Source: Clostridium culturomicium (lineage in GTDB: Bacteria; Bacillota; Clostridia; Clostridiales; Clostridiaceae). Taken from it: a DNA stretch of 64,000 nucleotides. This document shows positions 27,359-35,736 of this stretch, piece after piece. A program made the position numbers and the translations under genes. How positions within the stretch are numbered: the first letter of the stretch is position 1; every line of letters starts with the position of its first letter. The notes beneath the pieces are model-generated. The model was not told the origin of the DNA and did not search any database. It saw nothing but the letters and a program-made list of their open reading frames with translations. The stretch is taken from assembly GCF_000821305.1 (NCBI RefSeq), contig NZ_CCXK01000017.1, positions 1,579,504 to 1,643,503 of the forward strand, written 5' to 3'.

Positions 27359-27390
27359 CGGAGTAGGTATAATAACCTACTCCGCTTTTT
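27359..27390 (+). terminator. Terminator of the PIN gene, overlapping the holin 3' end
   Basis: A perfect 10-bp stem (CGGAGTAGGT with ACCTACTCCG) and 6-base loop is followed by CTTTTTT on the plus strand. The convergent holin gene ends inside the stem. Confidence 0.92.
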
Positions 27391-27649
27391 TGTCTTTTAT
27401 ATCATTAAAACTACCTTGTACAAGTCTTACTTCCTCAACTAGCTTGTCCTTAAAGAAAACAAGGCCAGCAATAATTACACCCCATATTATGCCACAGCCT
27501 AAGTAATGTCCTAACGCTCCTCCTATTGCAATCATAAGCATAGCTCTATACTGTGCCTTGATTGGAGGTTCCCAGTTGCTAAGAATAAGTCCTACTATAA
27601 TAAGAACCAATGAAACTTGAATAATTGTTGATGTGATTTGAATGTCCAT
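27377..27649 (-). CDS. Phage holin
   Basis: The 90-residue protein has a hydrophobic N-terminal segment (about residues 8-24), a second around residues 35-66 that includes a Gly-rich turn (GGALGHYLGCG), and a charged C-terminal tail (KDKLVEEVRLVQGS). This layout and the position immediately after the amidase gene fit a holin that lets the endolysin reach the wall. No specific holin family is claimed. Confidence 0.8.
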   Translation of the reverse strand: MDIQITSTIIQVSLVLIIVGLILSNWEPPIKAQYRAMLMIAIGGALGHYLGCGIIWGVIIAGLVFFKDKLVEEVRLVQGSFNDIKDKKAE

Positions 27650-27665
27650 GATTAAACCTTCTTCC

Positions 27666-28445
27666 CTATATATCTTGTGTGATGTTTAAATAAGTAGCAC
27701 TTACCCATCCTATTTTCCATACTTTTAATGGAGCATTATAATAGTAGACTTCTCTCCAGCCATCTGCCTTACCTACTATCTTAACTCTTTCATTAAGATT
27801 CAGTTCACCTTGAATGCCATAGTTAGTTCCTGCTCCATTTCTTACATTTAATACAGGAACAGTACAGTAAGCTATGCCTTCTTTTTTGCCTTCTGCTTTG
27901 TAAGCTATTCCTAATTGTCTTAATATACCCTTAGCTATTGCCACACCGAATGCTTCTTGCTCTGGTACTGTATCAATAATTTTGTTATCAACTTCATTAT
28001 CAAGGAATGCACACTCAACAATTACTGCGTCCATATTTGTCTGTCTTATTACTGCATAGTAATCTCTATTATCAGCTCCTCTTCTTTCATATATCTTTAC
28101 ATAGTCTTGTCCAATAGCTTTCATCTCTGAACTTATCCTATTTGAAAGCTCTAGTCCTTTACCTCTGTAAACACTATGGATAACTTCGCCTCTGTCACCC
28201 TTACCAGCATTACAATGAATACTAACAAAGTATTGTGATCCACTTCTATTTGCTATGTTTGCTCTCTCATTAAGGTCTACATAAACATCACTTCTTCTAG
28301 TCATGACTACTTCTACACCATGCCTTTGAAGTTCCTTTTCGCATTTAAGTGCTACTGTTAAGTTAATAACCTTTTCTACAAGGCTTCTATAAGAAGCTCC
28401 ACCATCTCTTCCACCATGTCCTGGATCTATTGTTACTCTTGCCAT
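27666..28445 (-). CDS. Endolysin: N-acetylmuramoyl-L-alanine amidase with SH3 domain
   Basis: The 259-residue enzyme has an Amidase_3 domain (about residues 1-180) with zinc ligands in DPGHGG (His10), Glu24, SIHCNAG (His77) and the catalytic VECAFLDN. A bacterial SH3 wall-binding domain follows (about residues 190-255, VLNVRNGAGTNYGIQGEL). It cleaves the bond between muramic acid and the peptide to lyse the host. It ends 17 bases before the holin start. A terminator hairpin lies upstream, so its expression may need its own promoter or read-through. Confidence 0.95.
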   Translation of the reverse strand: MARVTIDPGHGGRDGGASYRSLVEKVINLTVALKCEKELQRHGVEVVMTRRSDVYVDLNERANIANRSGSQYFVSIHCNAGKGDRGEVIHSVYRGKGLELSNRISSEMKAIGQDYVKIYERRGADNRDYYAVIRQTNMDAVIVECAFLDNEVDNKIIDTVPEQEAFGVAIAKGILRQLGIAYKAEGKKEGIAYCTVPVLNVRNGAGTNYGIQGELNLNERVKIVGKADGWREVYYYNAPLKVWKIGWVSATYLNITQDI

Positions 28446-28476
28446 ATATATGACCTCCTTTGTATAAATTGATATA

Positions 28477-28508
28477 AATAAAAAAACCTAGTTTAACTTA
28501 CTAGGTTT
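28477..28508 (-). terminator. Terminator between the fibre-side ORF and endolysin
   Basis: A 9-bp stem (AAACCTAGT with ACTAGGTTT) is followed by T7 on the minus strand. It overlaps the 3' end of the 113-residue ORF and would limit tail transcripts from entering the lysis genes. Confidence 0.85.
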
Positions 28509-28829
28509 CTCTTCATCATTTTGTGCATCTTTGAAGAAATCTACATGTTCTTTTGCATATTCATAACAAGCAGTTTCTAAATTTTCATAGTTATTACTGT
28601 TGAAATAATAATTGTATAACTTATCATTTTCACTACTTGAATCCATTAAGTCATTTACTCCAATGCACTCTATAAAAGCATTGGGATTATTATCTGCAAT
28701 TTCTTTCGAATTGTATCCCATTAAGGCAAAGTTTACACGTTTCTGCCCTTTATTCTTACAGAACATATCAACTCTCCAATAATTGATAGTTGCTCCTGTG
28801 TCTAATGTTTTATTTTTAATTAAAGCCAT
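28488..28829 (-). CDS. Hypothetical phage protein between fibre and endolysin
   Basis: The 113-residue soluble protein starts MALIKNKTLDTGATINYWRV and has an acidic, polar C-terminal half. It follows the tail fibre gene without a gap. Its position suggests a fibre-associated or chaperone-like protein; the family is not recognised beyond resemblance to small proteins in this slot of other clostridial prophages. Confidence 0.7.
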   Translation of the reverse strand: MALIKNKTLDTGATINYWRVDMFCKNKGQKRVNFALMGYNSKEIADNNPNAFIECIGVNDLMDSSSENDKLYNYYFNSNNYENLETACYEYAKEHVDFFKDAQNDEEKPSKLN

Positions 28830-28830
28830 A

Positions 28831-31317
28831 TTATTTCCACCTTCCTATTGCTATATAAAAATATCCAAAAGCATTATTATTTTGAGTAGACGCACATACA
28901 TAACTATTGAATCCAGACTTTGTAACCCCTCTTGTCTGGCCAAAACGCAATGCTCCACCATCATTCATTGTTAAAGTAACCATTGGAGTATCAACAAATT
29001 CATGTGGGAATATCCAGTTATCTGAGCTCATGAAATACCATCCACCTGATACATTTGCGAAATTACCTTTTGTGTAATTGTAAAGCCTTCTACATATTAA
29101 TGTTCCATCATAGAACTTAGTCCATTCTCCATTTCCATTTGAACCTTTTTCAATTACATTCTGTCCACCACATCTAAGTCCGCCATTAGCATTAAAATAG
29201 TTAGTCATGAATTGATAGTTATTAGCCCATGCTCCAGACTTGTTATAGGTGTGAAGAGATATTCCCTCACCATTTGCTTCCATGTCTATATAAGCAAGAT
29301 TTGTACCATTCTTCCTTTGGATTGATAGCACTTTCCCATCATTATCATTATTAATTGCTTTAATATTTATCGAATTATTTGCATATATAGCACTATCAGT
29401 TGATATGTTGCCAGCTACATCTAAGGTTCCGTCAACACTTACATACTCTCCAAATGTAGCTCCAACTTTAACATTCATAGAGTTAGCTGATAAGTCATGC
29501 GTTAATATACTGTTTGCATCAAATAATCCATCTGACCATGTATTCCCTTTAATGTTGAGTACATAACCATCATTAGCCTTAGCTCCACCAAGTCCTAAAC
29601 CATATCTGTTAACAAAGGCTACAGGAGTATTTTCACCTACTGTTATCTCTCTATCCATTCTTGGAGATAAACCAGTATTATCTCCATAGCTTAAATCGAT
29701 AGTGTAGCTTTTATTATCTGCAAGTCCAGTAAGCTCTATGATTTGCTCAATCTGTGATCCATCTAATACACCTTGCTGTCCATTGCTACAGTACCAATCT
29801 CCTACAGGTTGTACAGTCATTTCTGACCATAGAGATGTACTTGTGCTTATAACTATAGGAACTTTTGCTGTTGTACTTGCTCTTTCAATATTGTTTATCC
29901 ATAATGAAGGAGCATTATAATAATGAAGTGTTACAGTATCACTTGTCTTTTCAGAGGTATAGCCATAACTTGTCTTTGTTATTACTTTAAAGGATAGTGT
30001 TTGCTTAGATGTCTGCTTATCTATATAAACATTCTCATATAGTCTATTTATATCACTTGCTATGGTTACATAAGAGCCAGCTCCGAATCTTCTTTGAACT
30101 GTATACGTAACAGCTCCTCCTAAATAATCTGAACCAGCATTCCATTCAAGTTTTATAACTCTGCCACTATCCGGTATGAAGTATTTAACATCATTAACCA
30201 TTTGAATTGCAGTCGATACATTTTTATCTTTATTTATTACACAACTAGTCGGAGCCTTAGGAGCTGTCCTCATATCTGCATTTAATGATTTAGTGCTGCT
30301 TTTTTGCGTTCCATTGCTATTAGTAGTTGTCAGCGTGAATGTTAAAGTACCGTTAAAGTTACTTTTATTTAGTTTGCTGATTATATCACTTCTAAGGATA
30401 TAAGCTCCAGAGGAAGGAGCTGTATCAACTATGGCTACACTAAGCTTAGATTCTGTAGTAGTGTTTCTATTGATAGTTACACCATCACAGGTTAGTGCAT
30501 AATTGAATGTAGTGTTACCATTAGTATTCGAAGCTCCACTCCATGTAAATGCTAATGATGATGTTGAGTAGTTAATAGTAGATCCTCCAGCTAGAGTTGC
30601 TTGTGTGAACTTATTCTTATAAATAGCTGAACCCCAAAGTATGCTACTAGTTAATCCATAACTATCTTTAGCTTGTACACCATATTCATATTTAGTACCT
30701 TCTCCAAAGTTACCTACTGTAGTATCTGTAAAAGTAGTTGCTGGACTTATCTCCCATGAACCATTTGAAGCTCCATTTATCCATCTATGAACTTTAATCT
30801 TAGATATATTATTTTCTGCGTCACTGTAGCTCCAGCCATTGATAGTTATAGATGAAGTCTTCTCATTGAAATTATTAGCTACATTGTACTTAACTGAACC
30901 CGATATTTTAGGAGCAGTATTATATGAGCTTAGTGTAACTGTATCATATGATAAACTTGCACTATCATTGTATCTACCACTTGCTCCAGAGTTAGACTTA
31001 ACCCTTAGATAGCAGCTAACTGTACCAGAGCTGTTAGTTAATCCAGTAGGATTGAGGTAGAACTCATAAGAGTGTCTACCTGTACCTTGCCATGTGGGAC
31101 TATTTTCTTTAAGCCTTATGGTTTGACTAGAATTACCTATAGCTACAGTTGCGTCTAGATAGTAACCGAAGTAGTCATAAGCTGTACTCATATAAGCAGT
31201 TACAGTTACTTTATATGAAGCTCTTCCATCGCCCCTACTTGTTTGAACATATGATACATCATAATTAAATGTAGGAGCATTGTAAGGACTGACGTGTTTT
31301 CTAGCAAAATCTGCCAT
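28831..31317 (-). CDS. Tail fibre / receptor-binding protein
   Basis: The 828-residue protein is rich in Ser, Thr, Asn and Gly with repeated beta-strand segments, including several fibronectin-like units (for example WSYSDAENNISKIKVHRWI and VTYTVQRRFGAGSYV). A middle segment (GTLDVAGNISTDSAIYANNSINI) is typical of trimeric fibres. The end FGYFYIAIGRWK resembles fibre head tips. It probably forms the host-binding tip. It lies directly after the tail-associated protein gene. Confidence 0.82.
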   Translation of the reverse strand: MADFARKHVSPYNAPTFNYDVSYVQTSRGDGRASYKVTVTAYMSTAYDYFGYYLDATVAIGNSSQTIRLKENSPTWQGTGRHSYEFYLNPTGLTNSSGTVSCYLRVKSNSGASGRYNDSASLSYDTVTLSSYNTAPKISGSVKYNVANNFNEKTSSITINGWSYSDAENNISKIKVHRWINGASNGSWEISPATTFTDTTVGNFGEGTKYEYGVQAKDSYGLTSSILWGSAIYKNKFTQATLAGGSTINYSTSSLAFTWSGASNTNGNTTFNYALTCDGVTINRNTTTESKLSVAIVDTAPSSGAYILRSDIISKLNKSNFNGTLTFTLTTTNSNGTQKSSTKSLNADMRTAPKAPTSCVINKDKNVSTAIQMVNDVKYFIPDSGRVIKLEWNAGSDYLGGAVTYTVQRRFGAGSYVTIASDINRLYENVYIDKQTSKQTLSFKVITKTSYGYTSEKTSDTVTLHYYNAPSLWINNIERASTTAKVPIVISTSTSLWSEMTVQPVGDWYCSNGQQGVLDGSQIEQIIELTGLADNKSYTIDLSYGDNTGLSPRMDREITVGENTPVAFVNRYGLGLGGAKANDGYVLNIKGNTWSDGLFDANSILTHDLSANSMNVKVGATFGEYVSVDGTLDVAGNISTDSAIYANNSINIKAINNDNDGKVLSIQRKNGTNLAYIDMEANGEGISLHTYNKSGAWANNYQFMTNYFNANGGLRCGGQNVIEKGSNGNGEWTKFYDGTLICRRLYNYTKGNFANVSGGWYFMSSDNWIFPHEFVDTPMVTLTMNDGGALRFGQTRGVTKSGFNSYVCASTQNNNAFGYFYIAIGRWK

Positions 31318-31329
31318 AGTTGTTCCTCC

Positions 31330-34300
31330 TTAGTTTATATAAAAGCCTATGCCAGCTTCTTCTGGTTCATTGCTCTTAATATGTCTTATTTCTATATTAT
31401 GATTTTTACTGGTTATCTTAGAGGAAACAGAAAGCTCACCTTCTACAGTCACTTTAACATATTCCTTCTTATCTTTTCTTGTAAAGTAAAAGTCACCATC
31501 ACTACTAGATACACCTTTGCTATCAAAGTTCAAAGTTTCACCATAAAGTTGTTTGATAACATGATGTCCTCCACCATTTCCTACAAGCTCTGTCTGGCCA
31601 CTATCTTTGATATTTATATTAGTAGTGCTTCCAAAGTAATTTACTTTAGTATTTCTTATATTAAGGTTTCTTTCATCTTTAATGTATTCAATTCTTTTAT
31701 CTGCACTTGTACCAATTAAGAAGTTAACGTCAAACTGAGCTTCTTCATCAGTCAAAAGTATCTTTTCAATTATGTCATTGTTATCTTTGATACTAACCTT
31801 AGCCTTAGTAGTGTTTGTATCTGATATATGAATGTTTCCTATACTAAGCTGTCCAGTAAAAGTTCCACCAAATTCTCCTCTAGTAGCACTTACTGTACCA
31901 TCTTGATAGACTTTAAAAGGAGCTGTTTCTCTATCTTCATAGGAAGCTCCTGCCCATATTCTTACACTCTTATCAAGGTTTCCATAGTCAGTTATACCAG
32001 CCTTAGGAAGTATTATGTTTCCTCTTATTGTAGCTTGGTTGAAGACTGCGTTACCATCTGGAGTAATCTTATATCCAGTTTTTTCAGTAAAATTAGATGA
32101 TGATAATGTGCCATCTATTAAAGTATCTCCATCTTCTGTTATCTGGAATGTAGGAGTGTTATTTTTATTGTTTACTGTAAGTCCTTTAACCTTTATCTTG
32201 TCAGCAGTAACACTTTCGGTTAGGATAGCTCCACCATTAATATAGGTTTTTCCATCAGCAGATCCATTTTTAAATATTTCATCAAAGTCAGATGAAAGTG
32301 AGCTAAAGCTTACTGCCCCTTCAAGATCAAGCATATCTCCTTTTATCTTTACATTCGATACAACTAACTGCTTAACATCTATAGTTACTGCTTGTAAGTT
32401 TTCTATGAAAGCCTTAAATGCAAATAAGTCCTTTATAATTATCTTATCTGGAGTAATGCTATCATCTTTTATCTTATCTGTGGTAACTGCATCATTCTTG
32501 ATACCACCTTCATACACACCATAATCAGAATCGAAGATTACATCACCGTTTAAATCTCTAACTATGATTCCATAATGCTTTTGTGCGTCCTCCCCTATCT
32601 GTACTCTCACTATAGGAGTTTTATCTCTTATTTGAATTGTGTTACCTTCTATCGACAAGTTACCAGAAGGCGATACAACTCTTACCTTAGATGTATCTAA
32701 TAAGCCAGATGTAATTTTAAGTGCTGATAAATCTCCAATTCTTGCACTATTGATTACAGCTTCTTCTGCACTAAGGTTAATTGTTTCAATAATATTAGAT
32801 TTAAGAGTATTGAACTTACCTTCAAGAGCAATAAGTTGTCCTATAGTTGCCTTATCTGCTATTAACTTAGTTATATTAGCTTCAAATGCTTCAAGTTCTT
32901 CAGCACTAACTTTGTCTGCGATAAGCTTCTTAATAGTAGCAAGTTCAGCAGTAAGCTTTTCGGTTGTAACCATGTCTGCTAAAAGTTCATTGATAGTAGC
33001 CTTATATGCTTCCAGTTCCTCTATAGTTGCCTTCTTAGAAAGCATTACTTTAAATTCTGCTTTCTGTGCTTCAAACTCTTCTGCACTAACTTTTTTAGCA
33101 AGCAATTCATTAACTACTGCTTTATATGCTTCTAGCACTTCAACGGTTATTGTTGTAGCTTCTAATTTATCTACTCTGATATTAACTGCGTCTAATTCTT
33201 CAATAGAAGCTTTCTTAGCAATCAATTCTTCTAAAGTAGCTTTAACTGCATTAAGCTGTTCAACACTTATCTTCTGTGCAATTAACTCTATAATAGAAGC
33301 TTTTTCTGCTTCAAATTCTTCTACAGAAATCTTCTCAGCGATTAATTCTTTAGTCTTAATCTCAAGAGCTTTAAGTGCTTCAATAGTTGCTTTAGTAGCA
33401 TTTAAGTATTGTATTTCTGCGTCAAGTGCTTCTAATTGTCCTATAGTTGCCTTATCAGCAATAAGCTTCTCAAGTTCTGCTCTAAGTGCAACAAGGTTCT
33501 CTATTGTAGCCGAGTTTACAACAAGCTCTTTTAATATGATTTGCTCCGTTACAATGTTTTCTATCTTTTGAGTTATGCTTCCCTTATACTCTGCTTTTTT
33601 CTTCTCTGGACTTTTCGCTACACTCATAAGCTCTGCCCCAAAGGAACCAGCATATCTATACTTGACTCTCATTAACGGTAGTTTTACTTTAGAGCCATCT
33701 TTTAGCGTAACTGATATGATATCACCTATATCTAGCGAAGGATCTCCTTGCATTTTGAGTGACAATGGATAAAAAGAGAGTGCTTTTAAATCGAATAATA
33801 TTTCATCAAGCCTTGATTGTGTCATATATGGATTTGTTAGAACCATCTCTATTCCATCTGTAACTGTACCAGAAGCTAGAGCTTCTTCTTCACTTACGGA
33901 ACAAGTTATCTTCTGAAGCTTATACAATGAATCCTGTTTGACTGGATTTGTGTATCTATCAGTATCAAGTTCATATTTAGCAGCAGACATTTTTAGAAGT
34001 TCTATCTTACCAGCTCTATTAAACCTAAAGTTACCTCCACAAAGCGAAGCAATATATCCCATCAGCTCTCTGTAGACCATGCCCTCTGGCTTTGTAACTA
34101 TAGGGTAGGTAGGTATATTACCATCTATGCTTAACTTAAGCTTAGAAGCTATCTCATTCATCACCTCTGTAGTATTAGAAGGGAAGCTTAGCTCTGAAAA
34201 GTAACCAGTATTCAGTTTGTATGTGTAGTCATAACAAGTTATGGTTTTTACTGCTCCTTTTTCTTTTATATCTGCTACATAGAACTTACCCATAGGAATG

Positions 34301-34569
34301 TTTTCGAGATTTAGTCCGACTTTTACCTTAATAGTTGGTTCAACAGTAAAGCCAGCTCCTATGATTAATGACTTATGAACATTGAAAGTAAGTTTTGGGC
34401 AGATAACCTGTCCTATGATAAATTCATCTGCTGGAGCCATATCATATTCAAAGGTTAAGTCTTGAATATATATGTTTTCTACTACCTTACCAGCTATCTT
34501 CATTTCTAAGTCAAATTCTCTAATAGCTGACTTAATAGTTTCCTTGTATTCATCTGATGTTATATACAT
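31330..34569 (-). CDS. Tail-associated baseplate protein (Tal-like) with tandem coiled-coil repeats
   Basis: The N-terminal ~350 residues look like a baseplate hub of the Tal/gp27-like type (ITCYDYTYKL, GDIISVTLKDGSKVKLPLM). Residues of about 350-600 are a tandem array of 14-residue units of the form ATIEELEAxKAxIxELIA, predicted to be a long coiled coil. The C-terminal part is beta-rich with QLSIGN and fibre-like segments. At 1079 residues it joins hub and fibre in one chain. It lies between the 118-residue tail protein and the tail fibre. Confidence 0.83.
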   Translation of the reverse strand: MYITSDEYKETIKSAIREFDLEMKIAGKVVENIYIQDLTFEYDMAPADEFIIGQVICPKLTFNVHKSLIIGAGFTVEPTIKVKVGLNLENIPMGKFYVADIKEKGAVKTITCYDYTYKLNTGYFSELSFPSNTTEVMNEIASKLKLSIDGNIPTYPIVTKPEGMVYRELMGYIASLCGGNFRFNRAGKIELLKMSAAKYELDTDRYTNPVKQDSLYKLQKITCSVSEEEALASGTVTDGIEMVLTNPYMTQSRLDEILFDLKALSFYPLSLKMQGDPSLDIGDIISVTLKDGSKVKLPLMRVKYRYAGSFGAELMSVAKSPEKKKAEYKGSITQKIENIVTEQIILKELVVNSATIENLVALRAELEKLIADKATIGQLEALDAEIQYLNATKATIEALKALEIKTKELIAEKISVEEFEAEKASIIELIAQKISVEQLNAVKATLEELIAKKASIEELDAVNIRVDKLEATTITVEVLEAYKAVVNELLAKKVSAEEFEAQKAEFKVMLSKKATIEELEAYKATINELLADMVTTEKLTAELATIKKLIADKVSAEELEAFEANITKLIADKATIGQLIALEGKFNTLKSNIIETINLSAEEAVINSARIGDLSALKITSGLLDTSKVRVVSPSGNLSIEGNTIQIRDKTPIVRVQIGEDAQKHYGIIVRDLNGDVIFDSDYGVYEGGIKNDAVTTDKIKDDSITPDKIIIKDLFAFKAFIENLQAVTIDVKQLVVSNVKIKGDMLDLEGAVSFSSLSSDFDEIFKNGSADGKTYINGGAILTESVTADKIKVKGLTVNNKNNTPTFQITEDGDTLIDGTLSSSNFTEKTGYKITPDGNAVFNQATIRGNIILPKAGITDYGNLDKSVRIWAGASYEDRETAPFKVYQDGTVSATRGEFGGTFTGQLSIGNIHISDTNTTKAKVSIKDNNDIIEKILLTDEEAQFDVNFLIGTSADKRIEYIKDERNLNIRNTKVNYFGSTTNINIKDSGQTELVGNGGGHHVIKQLYGETLNFDSKGVSSSDGDFYFTRKDKKEYVKVTVEGELSVSSKITSKNHNIEIRHIKSNEPEEAGIGFYIN

Positions 34570-34578
34570 ATCCCTACC

Positions 34579-34935
34579 TTACCTTTCTATGAAGTTAGCA
34601 GAGAAGGACTGATAAACTATCTTGCCATCTATTACAGAGTAAATAGAAGCTGTTCTGTCACCTACATAGAACGTTTTAGTAAGCTCTTTTCCTGCTTTTG
34701 CGTCAAAATAGGTTAGCTGAAAGAATACATCTTGCATAGCAGTAAGCAATGTACTCATGGAAGGTACGTCCATTGCATTCCAGCTACACTCTAGCTTTAC
34801 TTTGCTGGTAATTCTATCTCTAATAAGCTCACCAGTTAAGCTTCGGAAAGTTTCATCTGAATCCATATCTGATATTGTGTAGGATATTTTAGAAGGATTC
34901 ATAATTGCCTTCCCATTTATTTTTAGAATAGCCAT
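34579..34935 (-). CDS. Small tail protein (DUF6711-like), possible distal tail component
   Basis: The 118-residue beta-rich protein begins MAILKINGKAIMNPSKISYTI and includes KLECSWNAMDVPSMSTLL. Proteins of this size and pattern precede the Tal-like gene in many Firmicute siphoviruses and may join the tail tube to the hub. AGGAGG precedes the start. The family assignment is from memory of the pattern. Confidence 0.65.
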   Translation of the reverse strand: MAILKINGKAIMNPSKISYTISDMDSDETFRSLTGELIRDRITSKVKLECSWNAMDVPSMSTLLTAMQDVFFQLTYFDAKAGKELTKTFYVGDRTASIYSVIDGKIVYQSFSANFIER

Positions 34936-34960
34936 ATTAATGACCTCCTTTTTTGCATAA

Positions 34961-34996
34961 TAAAAAGACTCATATCAGCAGTAACTGATACAAGCC
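34961..34996 (-). terminator. Terminator of the tail-module cargo gene
   Basis: A 12-bp stem with three G-U pairs has arms at 34967-34978 and 34985-34996 and is followed on the minus strand by TTTTTATT. It lies 27 bases after the cargo gene's stop codon. Confidence 0.8.
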
Positions 34997-35022
34997 TTTT
35001 AAAATATAATTTTAACTTTTAA

Positions 35023-35667
35023 TTATCGATTAGTTACTTTATTGCACATAGCTTTTACGTAATCATAAAATCTCTTATCATTAAGTTTACTGTGTCTACC
35101 ATCATATGTCTCACCCAATGAATTATAAAAAGATGTCTTTGCAAAAATAACAAAATCTCCTTTAAATACTCTTGTTACAATTGTGTCATCATCAGTAAAC
35201 TTCTTTTCATTACCATATTCATCATAGTAATAACCTAAATTCCAAAAAGATCTATCAATGTAATATTTATGATTGATATATGCTAACTCCTCACAATCAA
35301 AGCCTCCCAAATCTTCATATACTCCAGATGGACTTAACTGTTCTGTTTCTATTCTAAAATAATCCCACTCATATTCATTTTGACAAGAGTGAAAAATTAG
35401 TTTTTTAGGTTTTAAAATCTTACATGATCTTCCACTGTATACTTCAATACACCCTTCTTCATCAGCTCCTTTAGTCTGTGTTAAATCTACCCCACCTCCG
35501 TTTGGACAAAGCATATGCCCTAAACTCTCATCACTTACAACACTGAGAACATTTATAATATCTTCTAATTCTGTCCATTCACATGTTATCGGACGTCCAC
35601 ATGGAAAAATTTTATTTATCCTGCACTCCCATGCTTTGATATTTTCTTTCTTAAAAGCACTACGCAT
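35023..35667 (-). CDS. Cargo (moron) gene of unknown function in the tail module
   Basis: The likely product is 214 residues, starting MRSAFKKENIKAWECRINKI, soluble, with no signal peptide, several Cys residues and an aromatic-rich centre (YEWDYFRIETEQLSPSGVY; NLGYYYDEYGNEKKF). I recognise no family. GGTGAGGTG lies 6 bases before the start at 35667; a longer frame starts at 35685. It sits between the tape measure and distal tail genes, where no such gene is needed. It carries its own sigma-A-type promoter and terminator, so it is probably expressed from the silent prophage and acts on the host or on competing phages. Confidence 0.8.
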   Translation of the reverse strand: MRSAFKKENIKAWECRINKIFPCGRPITCEWTELEDIINVLSVVSDESLGHMLCPNGGGVDLTQTKGADEEGCIEVYSGRSCKILKPKKLIFHSCQNEYEWDYFRIETEQLSPSGVYEDLGGFDCEELAYINHKYYIDRSFWNLGYYYDEYGNEKKFTDDDTIVTRVFKGDFVIFAKTSFYNSLGETYDGRHSKLNDKRFYDYVKAMCNKVTNR

Positions 35668-35699
35668 AGTAAACACCTCACCCATCTTATTATCTTACA

Positions 35700-35728
35700 A
35701 TTATACAACCTTCAATAAAATTTGTAAA
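35700..35728 (-). promoter_or_regulatory. Sigma-A promoter of the cargo gene
   Basis: On the minus strand TTTACA and TATAAT are separated by exactly 17 bases. The expected start near 35693 leaves a leader of about 26 bases before the ATG at 35667. The promoter lies in the short gap after the tape measure gene. Confidence 0.8.
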
Positions 35729-35736
35729 ATATATGA

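Noticed and set aside
32639..33571. 310-codon plus-strand frame
   Set aside because: Antisense shadow of the coiled-coil repeats in the baseplate protein; low-complexity Ser/Ala/Ile sequence with no RBS.
31330..34569. Internal repeats as CRISPR or satellite DNA
   Set aside because: They are in frame and encode regular 14-residue coiled-coil units.
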